Shown: positions 7,126 through 15,648 of the stretch, piece after piece
Position numbering within the stretch: position 1 is the first letter of the stretch
How the letters are laid out: every line of letters starts with the position of its first letter
Assembly: GCA_025612375.1 (NCBI GenBank)
Contig: JAAXKN010000034.1
Location: forward strand, 1-47,167
DNA length: 47,167 bases
Direction of reading: 5' to 3'
Source: Ignavibacteria bacterium
Lineage (GTDB): Bacteria > Bacteroidota > Ignavibacteria > Ignavibacteriales > SURF-24
Notes under the pieces: model-generated
What the model was told of the DNA's origin: nothing
What the model saw: only the letters and a program-made list of their open reading frames with translations
Database searches by the model: none
Program-made: the position numbers and the translations under genes

Positions 7126-8703
7126 ATGAATCTAGACAAAGATCTTCAGTCAATTCAGGAAGCCAGGGATTTAGCCAGGAAGGCTAAAGAAGCACAGCTG
7201 GAATTCAAGCATTATAGCCAGGAACAGGTAGACAAGATAATCAAGGCAATGGCTGAGGCCGGCTTCAAAGAAGCAGAACGCCTGGCTAAAATGGCCTGCG
7301 AGGAAAGCGGCTTCGGCAAGTGGACTGACAAGAAAATCAAAAACGAATTCGGAACGAAAGCCGTTTACGAATACATTAAGGATCTTAAGACCGTAGGCGT
7401 TATTTCAAGCGAGATGAACGGCAAACTCGTAAAAATTGCCGAACCTATGGGAGTTGTTGCTGCCCTTGTGCCTTCAACAAACCCCACTTCAACAGCAATG
7501 TTTAAGTCGCTTATTTCCTTAAAATGCCGTAATGCAATTGTCTGCAGCCCTCACCCAAGAACTGCAAACTGCACCCGGGAGGCTTTAAGAGTACTTTCCG
7601 ATGCAGCCGAAAAAGCAGGCGCACCCAAAGGGCTTATGCAGTGCATGACCGTCCCCACGGTTGAAGGCACTGAAGCTTTAATGAAAGATAAAAACGTTGC
7701 CGTAATCCTTGCCACCGGAAGCACACCGATGGTTAAAGCCGCCTACAGCGCCGGGAAACCCGCATACGGGGTTGGCCCGGGAAACGTTCCGGCCTTTATT
7801 GAGCGCACTGCAAATTACAAGAAAGCAGTTGCTGATATAATTTTTGGAACTACGTTTGACAACGGCACACTCTGCTCTTCAGAACAGGCAATGATTGTTG
7901 ACAGGCCTCTTTACGACAAAGTAATTGAAGAAGTAAAAGCCCAGGGCGGCTACTTTGTTTCAGGCGAAGAAAAAACAATGCTCTCGCGCGCAATAGCAAA
8001 AGAAGGAAGAATAAACCCTGATATCGTTGGAATGCCGGCACCGTGGATTGCCAAGTACGCAGGATTTTCTGTCCCTGAGACCACGAGAGTTCTTGTAGCT
8101 GAAATTACAAAAGTCGGAAAAGACGAACCCCTTTCGATGGAAAAGCTTTCCCCGATACTTGCCCTTTACACAGTTGACGGCTGGCTGGAAGGCTGCCATA
8201 AATGTATTGATATACTCAATTTCGGCGGCGTCGGCCATTCAATGTCTATACACTCAGGCGACAACGACATAATCATGAAGTTTGCTCTTGAAAAACCGGC
8301 CTTCAGGATTTTGGTCAATACAGTTAACTCTCTTGGCGCTGTGGGATATACTACAGGACTTGCTCCTTCGCTTACACTTGGCCCCGGAACTTGGGGAGGC
8401 TCAATAGTATCCGAGAACGTTACGGCCAAACATCTGATGAATATTAAAACCCTGGCCTTTGAGGTAAACCCCATCAATCAGGGTAACAGCGTTTCTTCAT
8501 ACGGCTCCGCTGCCGGAAGTTCTCAAAGCTTCATGCAGCAGATAGAGGAACGCCTGCGGGCACGCGCCGGCAACCCCGGACTCACCTTTACGGCTGAGAC
8601 AAAAAAGCCGGATTTTTCGGAAAAGAAAACTGAAGGCGCCGTTTACGGCAGCGGCATGACAAAAGATACTATTGATAAGATAATCCGTGAGTTTAAGAAG
8701 TAA
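7126..8703 (+). CDS. CoA-acylating aldehyde dehydrogenase (acetaldehyde dehydrogenase type)
   Basis: A 525-residue member of the EutE/PduP/SauS branch of the aldehyde dehydrogenases, which convert an aldehyde, CoA and NAD(P)+ into acyl-CoA. The N-terminal segment (DKDLQSIQEARDL) resembles clostridial acetaldehyde dehydrogenases. The active-site Cys250 lies in DNGTLCSSEQ, and the nucleotide-binding region shows PSTNPTS and ATGSTPMVKAAYSAG. After the catalytic fold ends near residue 470 there is a flexible linker and a short C-terminal amphipathic helix (MTKDTIDKIIREFKK, residues 511-525). Such tails serve as encapsulation peptides in microcompartment enzymes, but no shell gene is in view. The natural substrate (acetaldehyde, propionaldehyde or sulfoacetaldehyde) cannot be chosen from sequence. 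It is a single-gene unit with a strong terminator. Confidence 0.87.
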   Translation: MNLDKDLQSIQEARDLARKAKEAQLEFKHYSQEQVDKIIKAMAEAGFKEAERLAKMACEESGFGKWTDKKIKNEFGTKAVYEYIKDLKTVGVISSEMNGKLVKIAEPMGVVAALVPSTNPTSTAMFKSLISLKCRNAIVCSPHPRTANCTREALRVLSDAAEKAGAPKGLMQCMTVPTVEGTEALMKDKNVAVILATGSTPMVKAAYSAGKPAYGVGPGNVPAFIERTANYKKAVADIIFGTTFDNGTLCSSEQAMIVDRPLYDKVIEEVKAQGGYFVSGEEKTMLSRAIAKEGRINPDIVGMPAPWIAKYAGFSVPETTRVLVAEITKVGKDEPLSMEKLSPILALYTVDGWLEGCHKCIDILNFGGVGHSMSIHSGDNDIIMKFALEKPAFRILVNTVNSLGAVGYTTGLAPSLTLGPGTWGGSIVSENVTAKHLMNIKTLAFEVNPINQGNSVSSYGSAAGSSQSFMQQIEERLRARAGNPGLTFTAETKKPDFSEKKTEGAVYGSGMTKDTIDKIIREFKK

Positions 8704-8730
8704 AATTTTTAGAAATGTTTTGAAAGTTTT

Positions 8731-8761
8731 AAGCATGCTGCATCTGCAGCATGCTTTTTTT
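8731..8761 (+). terminator. Rho-independent terminator of the aldehyde dehydrogenase gene
   Basis: A perfect 11-bp stem, AAGCATGCTGC (8731-8741) and GCAGCATGCTT (8746-8756), with an ATCT loop, is followed by a run of T to 8761. It lies between convergent genes, only seven bases from the lptB stop codon; on the minus strand the U-run is weak. Confidence 0.9.
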
Positions 8762-8768
8762 ATATCCC

Positions 8769-9509
8769 TTAATATCTGTCCAGTTTGAACTTTTCTCCCA
8801 AATAAAGCTTTCTTACGTCGGCATCCTCAGCCAGGACTTCTGCCGTTCCGTATTTGAAAATGTTGCCGCTAATAAGGATGTAAGCTTTATCCACAATGCT
8901 CAGTGTCTCGTGAACGTTATGGTCTGTAATCAGTATACCTATACCCCGGTTTTTAAGGTTGGCAACAATATTCATGATGTCTTCAACTGCAATAGGATCA
9001 ACTCCCGCAAAAGGCTCATCCAAAAGGATAAATTTTGGATTTGTTGCAAGGGCTCGTGCAATTTCAGTTCTTCTTCTTTCCCCTCCGCTGAGCTGAAAGC
9101 CAAGGCTCTTACGGATATGAGTGATATTTAAGTCCTCAAGAAGCTGATTGCAGCGTTCTTTTCTTTCCTTAGAGGACAAGTCCATCACCTGGAGCACTGC
9201 CATCAGGTTTTCCTCGACGCTGAGGCGGCGGAATATTGAAGCTTCCTGGGGCAGGTACCCTATTCCAAGCCTCGCCCTTTTATACATCGGCATTTGTGTT
9301 ATATTCTCAGAATCCAGAAACACCTTGCCGCTTTCGGGCTTTATCATACCAACTATCATGTAAAATGTCGTGGTCTTCCCTGCTCCGTTAGGTCCCAGAA
9401 GGCCGACAATTTCGCCCTGTGTAACCTGAACGGATACTTTTTTCACGACTGTCCGCTTTTTATATATTTTTACCAGGTCTTCGCTTCTTAATGTTAAAGA
9501 ATGTTCCAT
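8769..9509 (-). CDS. lptB: LPS export ABC transporter ATPase LptB
   Basis: A 246-residue ABC ATPase that powers LPS extraction from the inner membrane with LptF, LptG and LptC. Walker A GPNGAGKT is at residues 39-46; the Q-loop lies in [17 protein letters not shown], the signature is LSGGERRR, Walker B is [13 protein letters not shown] and the switch His is in TDHNVHE. The [11 protein letters not shown] segment and the length (about 241 in E. coli) mark LptB among ABC ATPases. I start at the ATG at 9509; longer in-frame versions would run into lptA. It is the last gene of the kdsA-to-lptB cluster, 37 bases after lptA. LptF and LptG genes are not in this window. Confidence 0.93.
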   Translation of the reverse strand: MEHSLTLRSEDLVKIYKKRTVVKKVSVQVTQGEIVGLLGPNGAGKTTTFYMIVGMIKPESGKVFLDSENITQMPMYKRARLGIGYLPQEASIFRRLSVEENLMAVLQVMDLSSKERKERCNQLLEDLNITHIRKSLGFQLSGGERRRTEIARALATNPKFILLDEPFAGVDPIAVEDIMNIVANLKNRGIGILITDHNVHETLSIVDKAYILISGNIFKYGTAEVLAEDADVRKLYLGEKFKLDRY

Positions 9510-9546
9510 TTTAATTTCTTCTTTATTGAATTTTCCGGAGCTGTAA

Positions 9547-10902
9547 TTATAGTGCCTGAAGGAGCGACTTTTTTTCGGGCCTGCCCGTTTTAATGAAAAA
9601 CGCGGGCAAAGTGAAAGAAAGTTCATTATTCTGAACCAGGTTTTCAGGATAATACTCACTTACGGGTGAAGTATATAATTTCACCTCACTTACGGCTTTT
9701 TTATTGAAAAATATTTTTGCCTTCTGCGCGCTCGACTTTGTAAGCCCGTTCGCCTCATCTTTTTCATACATGTAATAAATGCTCAGGACATTACCGTTAA
9801 CGTCTGTATGCTGAATGCCTGTAGAGTCAAAGTAGATTGTCATCTGGTCGCCTGAAATCTGGTCGTATCTGGTATCATAGCCTTCATTATGCGAAAGTAT
9901 AAAACAATTATTATAAACCTCAATTCTCCTCATGCGGTTGTTTTCGGTAAAAATATTCACCGAGTCACCTGAGAGCTGTGTGTCTTCGTACCAGAGAACG
10001 GGCACATTTGTATCCTTTGGGCGCTTATATGTAATTATCTTTTCCGCATTTCTGTAATATATCGAATAATTATTGGCTGACGCAAAACTGCCCCTTAGAA
10101 TTCTTACTGAGTCTGTTGCAACAAAGGTCCTCGAGGTGTCGTTATAGGATTCCATCGTGCGCGAGGAGATAATAAGCGTATCCTTCTTTCCGTCTGCCGT
10201 GGTATCGACCTGCATTAAAAGAGGCTTCTCATTTATCAGCGTGTATTTTTTCAGCGCGTAGTTCTCAAGATGGTTTCCGTAGACAACAACATTATTCCTG
10301 GAGTTTGATACCTGGACGTTCCCGTCCGCAAAGGTTGTCCTTGTCGCCCTCAGGTGTGTCATGCTGTCAGCTTCGATCGTATTAGTGGAGTCATTTATCG
10401 TAACGCTGCCGGTTGCAACGGCACGGTTTTCATTTTTATAATAGTTCAGGACGCTGCACGTCATTGTGGAAACCGTGTCATAAAGCTTTACTTTATCGGA
10501 AAAATAAGCTCTTTGCTCATTAAAGTAATAGTTTCCGTTTACCGCAGTCAGAATAACTTTTCCGTCATTTAATTTTACTCCGGTTTTGCATTCAGCTATT
10601 CTGTCGTTGCCGTAATAATATCCTCTTTGGGCTTCAATTGTAAGCGTATCCTGCCTGACTACAACATTGCCTTCCAGTATGGCATTATTCCTTGCCAGGT
10701 ACTGTGTGGCTTTCTGGCATGTAATTACTATGTTCCCCTGCCTGAGTACAACGTGGCCTATTACCTCTCTGATGCTCTCCCCGCCGATGAGTTTGCCTGC
10801 AAGGCTGTCGCCGGTAACAGTAATGAGTCCTCCGGTACGCCCCTGTCCTGAGGCCACAAAAGAACTAAAAAATATGATAAATGCTGCAATTACTGTTTTC
10901 AC
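9547..10902 (-). CDS. lptA: LptA/OstA-like periplasmic LPS-transport protein
   Basis: A 451-residue exported protein with a clear signal peptide (about 1-19). The mature part shows repeated OstA-type beta strands, for example [56 protein letters not shown] and [20 protein letters not shown]. LptA proteins build the periplasmic bridge that carries LPS from the LptBFGC complex to LptD. It is longer than E. coli LptA (about 185 residues), as is common in Bacteroidota OstA-like proteins. Its start overlaps the end of lptC by four bases (ATGA), which shows translational coupling, and lptB follows. Confidence 0.82.
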   Translation of the reverse strand: MKTVIAAFIIFFSSFVASGQGRTGGLITVTGDSLAGKLIGGESIREVIGHVVLRQGNIVITCQKATQYLARNNAILEGNVVVRQDTLTIEAQRGYYYGNDRIAECKTGVKLNDGKVILTAVNGNYYFNEQRAYFSDKVKLYDTVSTMTCSVLNYYKNENRAVATGSVTINDSTNTIEADSMTHLRATRTTFADGNVQVSNSRNNVVVYGNHLENYALKKYTLINEKPLLMQVDTTADGKKDTLIISSRTMESYNDTSRTFVATDSVRILRGSFASANNYSIYYRNAEKIITYKRPKDTNVPVLWYEDTQLSGDSVNIFTENNRMRRIEVYNNCFILSHNEGYDTRYDQISGDQMTIYFDSTGIQHTDVNGNVLSIYYMYEKDEANGLTKSSAQKAKIFFNKKAVSEVKLYTSPVSEYYPENLVQNNELSFTLPAFFIKTGRPEKKSLLQAL

Positions 10903-11495
10903 GGCATAGCTCCGGCGCCTTCAGGAGTTGTGACAAATGTAGGCTTATAGATGACATAGTTGCTCAGGTTCTGGTCAGCAACCACACCGTAGCCCTGTAT
11001 TTTTTCAGTTGGAGAAGTAATTGTAACGAACTTATCCGAGACAATTTTCCTGTCCTTGCTTCTCCACATGAGCTCCTGCGTCTTCAAAACTGTTCCGATG
11101 TCGTTTTTAGCCACAACGCTGTCGATGGCATACATGTTATTTGTAATGCCGTCAACTTTGCCTTTAAGAGAGGTTAATGTGGATGCTTTCTGTCCGTTCT
11201 CGCTGTAGAAGTCAATTCTCACAGTGTCTAAAAGTGTTTCTTTCCTGCTATCAAAAACCTTTGCGTGTGAAGAAGTCAGAATTGCCTTCAGGTGGCCTTC
11301 GTCCGTAAACATCATTTTGAAATTCCAGCTCTCCTGCGATGGTATTTCACCCTCCTTTGTTCCGGCAAGAACGGGAGGCTTGATCTTATCCTCAGAACAG
11401 CCCACAAATGAAATGGCAGAAGCCATAAACAAAAATGCAATTCCCACAATTAAGTGATAATTGCATTTAACATTCTTTTTCCGCAGAATTTTCAT
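10899..11495 (-). CDS. lptC: LptC-related LPS export lipoprotein
   Basis: A 198-residue protein with an N-terminal hydrophobic segment ending in a possible lipobox (ISFVGC, Cys near residue 33), then an LptC-type beta fold (WNFKMMFTDEGHLKAILTS, ATSLKGKV-like turns and KIVSDKFVTITSPTEKIQG). The segment KIVSDKFV...GYGVVAD resembles LptC C-terminal strands that pass LPS to LptA. E. coli LptC keeps a membrane anchor; here it may be lipid-anchored. It overlaps kdsD and lptA by four bases on each side, so it is tightly coupled within the operon. The family call rests on weak local similarity plus very strong context. Confidence 0.78.
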   Translation of the reverse strand: MKILRKKNVKCNYHLIVGIAFLFMASAISFVGCSEDKIKPPVLAGTKEGEIPSQESWNFKMMFTDEGHLKAILTSSHAKVFDSRKETLLDTVRIDFYSENGQKASTLTSLKGKVDGITNNMYAIDSVVAKNDIGTVLKTQELMWRSKDRKIVSDKFVTITSPTEKIQGYGVVADQNLSNYVIYKPTFVTTPEGAGAMP

Positions 11496-12469
11496 CTTGC
11501 CTGAAGGCCCAGTTTTACAAGGTCGTGGAGATGTACTATTCCCATTGGACGGCTTGCCTCATCTATTACGATGAGTGAGGTTATCTTAAAGTTTTCCATG
11601 TACTGCAGGGCAAAGGATGCCAGATAATCCTCTTTTATAGTTTTAGGGTTCCTGGTCATAATATCTTCAGCCTTTAGTGAATTGAAACTAATTGTTTTCT
11701 CCAGGAGTCTTCTTAAGTCGCCGTCAGTAATGATCCCAGAGAGAACGCCGTTTTCATCAACAACTGTAGTCATTCCAAGGCGCTTTGAGGTAATTTCAAG
11801 TATTGTATCCTTCAGTGATGCCATACAGTTTACGACCGGAATATCCTCTCCTTTTATCATCAGCTCCGAGATCCTGAGAGAGAGTCTTTTACCTAGGCTT
11901 CCTCCCGGATGCAGGAGTGCAAAATCCTCTTTCGTAAAGCCCCTTAATTCCAGCAGTGCCATCGAAAGTGCATCCCCCATTACGAGTGTTGCCGTGCTGG
12001 ATGCCGTTGGAGCCAGGTCATACGGGCAGGCTTCTTCCTTAACGCCAACGTCGAGCACAAATTTGCATTCCCTGGCCACCCTGGAATTCTTATTTCCAAC
12101 CATGGCTATCATTACCACATTCAGCCTTTTTAAGAGCGGAATGAGATTTATAATTTCTTCTGTGTTGCCGCTTTTGGATATCAGGATTACAACGTCTTCC
12201 TGTCTAACCATACCAAGATCCCCATGCAGGGCATCCGTCGGATGCAGATATATGGCTGGCGTGCCGGTAGAATTCATCGTAGCCACTATCTTGCGGGCAA
12301 TAAGCCCCGACTTTCCCATCCCCGTAAGGATAACTCGTCCTTTGGATTTATAAATAATTTCAACCGCACGGGCGAAATCACCGTCAATTCTTTCCATTAA
12401 ACCTGCAACAGCTTCAGCTTCCTTGCAGACTACTTCTTTTGCTTTCTGTATAATTGTTTCGATAGACAA
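11492..12469 (-). CDS. kdsD: Arabinose-5-phosphate isomerase (KpsF/GutQ/KdsD family)
   Basis: A 325-residue enzyme with an N-terminal SIS sugar-isomerase domain (about 30-180) and two CBS domains (about 205-325). Motifs include ILTGMGKSGLIARKIVATM, HPTDALHGDLGMV and SKSGNTEE for the SIS domain, and LSGIITDGDLRRLL and MGIVHLHDLVKLG for the CBS pair. It converts ribulose-5-phosphate to arabinose-5-phosphate, the first step of Kdo synthesis. CBS domains may bind a nucleotide, as in the family. It lies between the unrecognised gene (one base gap) and lptC (four-base overlap). Confidence 0.94.
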   Translation of the reverse strand: MSIETIIQKAKEVVCKEAEAVAGLMERIDGDFARAVEIIYKSKGRVILTGMGKSGLIARKIVATMNSTGTPAIYLHPTDALHGDLGMVRQEDVVILISKSGNTEEIINLIPLLKRLNVVMIAMVGNKNSRVARECKFVLDVGVKEEACPYDLAPTASSTATLVMGDALSMALLELRGFTKEDFALLHPGGSLGKRLSLRISELMIKGEDIPVVNCMASLKDTILEITSKRLGMTTVVDENGVLSGIITDGDLRRLLEKTISFNSLKAEDIMTRNPKTIKEDYLASFALQYMENFKITSLIVIDEASRPMGIVHLHDLVKLGLQAR

Positions 12470-12470
12470 T

Positions 12471-13238
12471 CTAACCTCTTTTAAATATTTTAAATAAGGA
12501 CTTTTCCTTATCTTTTTTTTCTGTACTTACAAATATAGAATAATCCAGACTGATTTTCTTCCAATACTTATTGTAAATGAGAAAAGCCGAGCCAAGGTCC
12601 TGGTCTGAAAGTTCAAACGATGGATCAAAGACCAGCTTTGAATTCAGTGCCAGCCTGGGATCACGTATATGTTTAACCCTGATAACCTCATTAAAAAAGT
12701 TCGTTACCGGGATCAGGTGGTTAATTCCAGTCCCAGCTTCATAAACCCAGATTCTCTTATGCTCACTGGCAATTGCCAGGACCACACTGCCCGGAACAAG
12801 ATGCACTTCCCTCACCTTTGAATTGTCTCCCGGGGCATTCTGGCCCGGCCTCCAGGAAGAATAGCTCCACCTTTTTATTTCACTTAGCTGCGGGGGCAGA
12901 ATCTTTCCGCCGGTTCTTGAAATATCAAACTCTATCTGTCCTTCAAACTCTTCATGAATTACAACGTAAACCTCAGTTTCTTTATAGATGAGGCTTCCTA
13001 TGGCAAAGACCGGAACGGGAGGCATTGTTTCATCAACAGACTCTTCCTTTTTACCCAGCACAAAATCAGTATCGCCGAAACGCCCGCGCCCTATAACAAA
13101 CAAGTCTTCAATTTTCTCACGGTAGATATTATATCCCAGGCGGTCTGAAGGCAGGACAGAAAAAAGCCACTCTTTCTCCCTTGAAGAAAGTCTTCTTGGA
13201 AAGCTCTCGCCATTACCGGGTAAATCATTTGGATTCAT
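12471..13238 (-). CDS. Unrecognised protein in the Kdo/Lpt operon
   Basis: A 255-residue soluble protein I do not recognise. It has no signal peptide and no membrane segment. The middle looks rich in beta strands (PVFAIGSLIYKETEVYVVI, EFEGQIEFDISR, VREVHLVPGSVVLAIAS, KRIWVYEAGTG) and the C-terminus is lysine-rich. Its start lies inside kdsC (14-base overlap) and it ends one base before kdsD, so its translation is coupled to the Kdo enzymes on both sides. Codon use looks like its neighbours. A role in Kdo/LPS synthesis or its control is a guess from position only. The ATG at 13238 is the natural start because the upstream overlap provides GGCAA-type spacing but no better site. Confidence 0.8.
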   Translation of the reverse strand: MNPNDLPGNGESFPRRLSSREKEWLFSVLPSDRLGYNIYREKIEDLFVIGRGRFGDTDFVLGKKEESVDETMPPVPVFAIGSLIYKETEVYVVIHEEFEGQIEFDISRTGGKILPPQLSEIKRWSYSSWRPGQNAPGDNSKVREVHLVPGSVVLAIASEHKRIWVYEAGTGINHLIPVTNFFNEVIRVKHIRDPRLALNSKLVFDPSFELSDQDLGSAFLIYNKYWKKISLDYSIFVSTEKKDKEKSLFKIFKRG

Positions 13239-13719
13239 TTGCCTGTTGTTCTCTTGCCTTAGATATCAAATCCAAAACATCCGAAAGTACCGTCTTTTCT
13301 TCAGAATCCTTTGTAACGTAACTGACAATTCTTTTTACTTCACGCCTTGCGCTGTGCGGCGCGGCGCTGAAGCCCGTTTTCATCAAAAGGGGGATGTCCA
13401 GTATGTCATCACCGACAAAGCCGATGTTATCATAGCCGAGATTATACTTCTTTAACAGTATTTCAGCCTGTGAGACTTTATCTATTGAGTGCGAAAACAC
13501 TTCCTTAAGGCCAAGCTCCTTAACCCTTTGAATGAGGCCTAAGTCTTCAGTAGCCGAAATAATTCCGCACATAAGGCCTAAGTTTTCAGCCTTCAGGAGA
13601 TCCTTCTTCAAATCCGAGAGGGCCTTCTCCGTCCCGGTTGTGTCTTCCGGCGGAAGGACAACGCCATGAAGGTCAAAAAGCAGGAATTTTAATTTACTCA
13701 GCAGGTTATAAAGAACCAT
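13225..13719 (-). CDS. kdsC: KdsC-like HAD protein with altered motif I
   Basis: A 164-residue HAD-superfamily protein with the C-cap-less KdsC layout. Motif I is FDLHGVV: nucleophile Asp16 is present but the second Asp, the usual general acid, is His18. Ser55 (motif II), Lys81 (motif III) and GDDILDIP at 103-110 (motif IV) are present. It also lacks the DGxGI block that follows motif I in typical KdsC and the late GGxG. KdsC hydrolyses Kdo-8-phosphate to Kdo. Placement between kdsA (14-base overlap) and the unknown gene (14-base overlap) supports the role, but its activity is uncertain because of the motif I change. E. coli KdsC is longer (188). Confidence 0.75.
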   Translation of the reverse strand: MVLYNLLSKLKFLLFDLHGVVLPPEDTTGTEKALSDLKKDLLKAENLGLMCGIISATEDLGLIQRVKELGLKEVFSHSIDKVSQAEILLKKYNLGYDNIGFVGDDILDIPLLMKTGFSAAPHSARREVKRIVSYVTKDSEEKTVLSDVLDLISKAREQQANESK

Positions 13720-14527
13720 TGGACTTCACAGCTTCATCAAGTTTTTGAATTCCCGAGAGTAAATCCCTGAGCTTTGAAAGAGGGAACTGACTTGCTGCGT
13801 CACTGAGGGCATGAGCGGGATCAGGATGAACTTCCATAAAAAGGGCGTCAATGCCAACGGCTACGGCCGCCCTGGCAATCGGCGGAATAAACTTAGGCTG
13901 TCCGCCTGAAATTCCCCCCTGTGAAGGAATCTGTACTGCATGAGTAGCATCCATTACAACGGGGTAGCCAAGCTCTCTCATTATAACCAGTGACCGCATG
14001 TCAACAACAAGATTGTGATAGCCGAAGGTTGTTCCCCTTTCAGTAAGCATTACATTTTTATTTCCTGTTGAAGCCACCTTTTCTGCCGCATGCTTCATAT
14101 CTTCAGGAGCCAGAAACTGCCCTTTTTTAATGTTGACTGCCCTGCCGGTTTTCCCGGCTGCAATCAGGAGGTCCGTCTGCCGGCAGAGGAATGCCGGTAT
14201 CTGGAGAACGTCCGCAACACATGAAATTCTCTCAGCCTCGCTTTCGGTATGAATATCTGTCAGGATGGGCACGCTTAGAGAGTCTTTCGCCTTCTGAAGT
14301 ATCTTAAGTGCCATGTCCTCATTAAGGCCGGTAAAAGAATCCAGGCTTGTTCTGTTGGCTTTCCTGTAGCTGGACTTGAATATGAAAGGGATTCCCAGCT
14401 CCGAGGTAATCTTCTTAATCTCTTCGGCGGTCTTAAGTGTTATTTCCTCGCCTTCAATAACGCAGGGGCCTGCAATTAAAACAAGGGGATTGCCGCCGCC
14501 GATCCTGATATTTGATATTTCTACCAT
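13706..14527 (-). CDS. kdsA: 3-deoxy-8-phosphooctulonate (Kdo-8-P) synthase, metal-dependent type
   Basis: A 273-residue TIM-barrel synthase that condenses PEP and arabinose-5-phosphate to Kdo-8-phosphate. Family motifs: LIAGPCVIEGEE, FKSSYRKANRTS, TDIHTESEAE, CRQTDLLIAA, NIKKGQFLAPEDM, LTERGTTFGY and MDATHAVQ. Cys22 in AGPC occupies the position of the metal-binding Cys of the Aquifex-type enzyme, where E. coli has Asn. A His (DATH), Glu (MEVH) and Asp (ALSDA) complete the metal set, so this is probably a class II, metal-requiring enzyme. It is the first gene of the Kdo/Lpt cluster and overlaps kdsC by 14 bases. GGGA five bases before the ATG supports the start. Confidence 0.95.
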   Translation of the reverse strand: MVEISNIRIGGGNPLVLIAGPCVIEGEEITLKTAEEIKKITSELGIPFIFKSSYRKANRTSLDSFTGLNEDMALKILQKAKDSLSVPILTDIHTESEAERISCVADVLQIPAFLCRQTDLLIAAGKTGRAVNIKKGQFLAPEDMKHAAEKVASTGNKNVMLTERGTTFGYHNLVVDMRSLVIMRELGYPVVMDATHAVQIPSQGGISGGQPKFIPPIARAAVAVGIDALFMEVHPDPAHALSDAASQFPLSKLRDLLSGIQKLDEAVKSNGSL

Positions 14528-14604
14528 TTATTCCCGTATAAGTTTAATATTAAGCTCTGAATCTTACCGCTTAAATAATTCCTTTTAGTTTTTTTACGCA
14601 GCTT

Positions 14605-15636
14605 TTACTCTCCGAAGAGATTGCTGCTTTCATTCCGGTTTGTTCTTTTTATTCCGAAACGTATATAAGCCAGGTCCGTTGCCTCGCGGCCTCTTGGCGT
14701 GCGCTGAATGAATCCCTGCTGAATTAAGAACGGCTCATAGACTTCCTCTATCGTCCCCGGATCCTCATTTACGGCAACAGCCAGCGTGCTCAGGCCCACT
14801 GGTCCTCCCTTGAACTTTTCAATAATGGCAAGAATAATATCCTTATCCATTTCATCTAGGCCGTATTCATCCACGTCAAGCGCGTCAAGGGCCTTTTTAA
14901 CCACAGCCAGGTCGATTATTTTTTTATCCTCATAGTCCGCAAAGTCGCGTGTACGTCTTAAAAGCCTGTTTGCAATTCTCGGTGTACCGCGCGAACGTTT
15001 AGCAAGTTCATAGGCCGCTTCCTCCTCGATCTTCAGGCCAAGAAGCCCTGAGGATCTTTTTACGATTCTGCTTAGGAGCTCCGAGTCGTAATAATCCAGG
15101 CGCGCCTTTATTCCAAAGCGGTCGCGCAGCGGTGCCGTTAATAGTCCTGCTCTTGTTGTAGCCCCGACAAGCGTATACTTGGGCAGGCGGATCTGCACAG
15201 AGCGTGCATTTGGACCGCTGTCTATCATAATGTCCAGCGTATAGTCTTCCATTGCCGAATAGAGGTATTCTTCAACTACAGGGCTCAGGCGGTGGATTTC
15301 ATCAATAAAAAGGACGGATTTTTCCTCGAGGTTAGTAAGCAGGCCGGCCAGGTCGCCGGGTTTTTCAAGAACCGGTCCCGAAGTAATTTTAATTCTGGAG
15401 CCCATCTCGTGAGCAATAATGTGGGCAAGTGTAGTTTTACCCAGCCCCGGAGGTCCTGTAAGAAGAACGTGGTCGAGTCCTTCGTCCCTTTTGAGGGCAG
15501 CGGCAATAAAGACCTTCAGATTATCTGTGATCTTTTTCTGCCCCATGAATTCATCAAAACGGCTAGGGCGGAGGCTCTGTTCAAAGAGCCTTTCCTCATC
15601 GTTTGGATTTGCATCAGTGTTTTCTGATTTTCTCAT
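14605..15636 (-). CDS. ruvB: Holliday junction DNA helicase RuvB
   Basis: A 343-residue AAA+ motor of the RuvAB branch-migration complex. Walker A is GPPGLGKTT, Walker [11 protein letters not shown], sensor 1 VGATTRAG, then LRDRFGI, and sensor 2 [12 protein letters not shown]. The C-terminal winged helix shows [16 protein letters not shown] and [13 protein letters not shown]. Length matches the family (about 336-345). It follows the HGSNAT-like gene after 12 bases and so may share its transcript; ruvA and ruvC are not in the window. No good Shine-Dalgarno sequence precedes the ATG. The 77 bases to kdsA contain a promoter-like AT-rich stretch only. Confidence 0.96.
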   Translation of the reverse strand: MRKSENTDANPNDEERLFEQSLRPSRFDEFMGQKKITDNLKVFIAAALKRDEGLDHVLLTGPPGLGKTTLAHIIAHEMGSRIKITSGPVLEKPGDLAGLLTNLEEKSVLFIDEIHRLSPVVEEYLYSAMEDYTLDIMIDSGPNARSVQIRLPKYTLVGATTRAGLLTAPLRDRFGIKARLDYYDSELLSRIVKRSSGLLGLKIEEEAAYELAKRSRGTPRIANRLLRRTRDFADYEDKKIIDLAVVKKALDALDVDEYGLDEMDKDIILAIIEKFKGGPVGLSTLAVAVNEDPGTIEEVYEPFLIQQGFIQRTPRGREATDLAYIRFGIKRTNRNESSNLFGE

Positions 15637-15648
15637 TAAATTAACTTT

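Noticed and set aside
11682-12353. A 223-codon open frame antisense to kdsD
   Set aside because: The kdsD frame carries clear SIS and CBS motifs; the antisense translation is serine/isoleucine-rich with no motif and no ribosome site, so it is a shadow.
13225-13719. KdsC as a broken or frameshifted pseudogene
   Set aside because: The frame is intact with motifs II-IV present and coupled overlaps on both sides; only motif I is altered, so decay is not shown.
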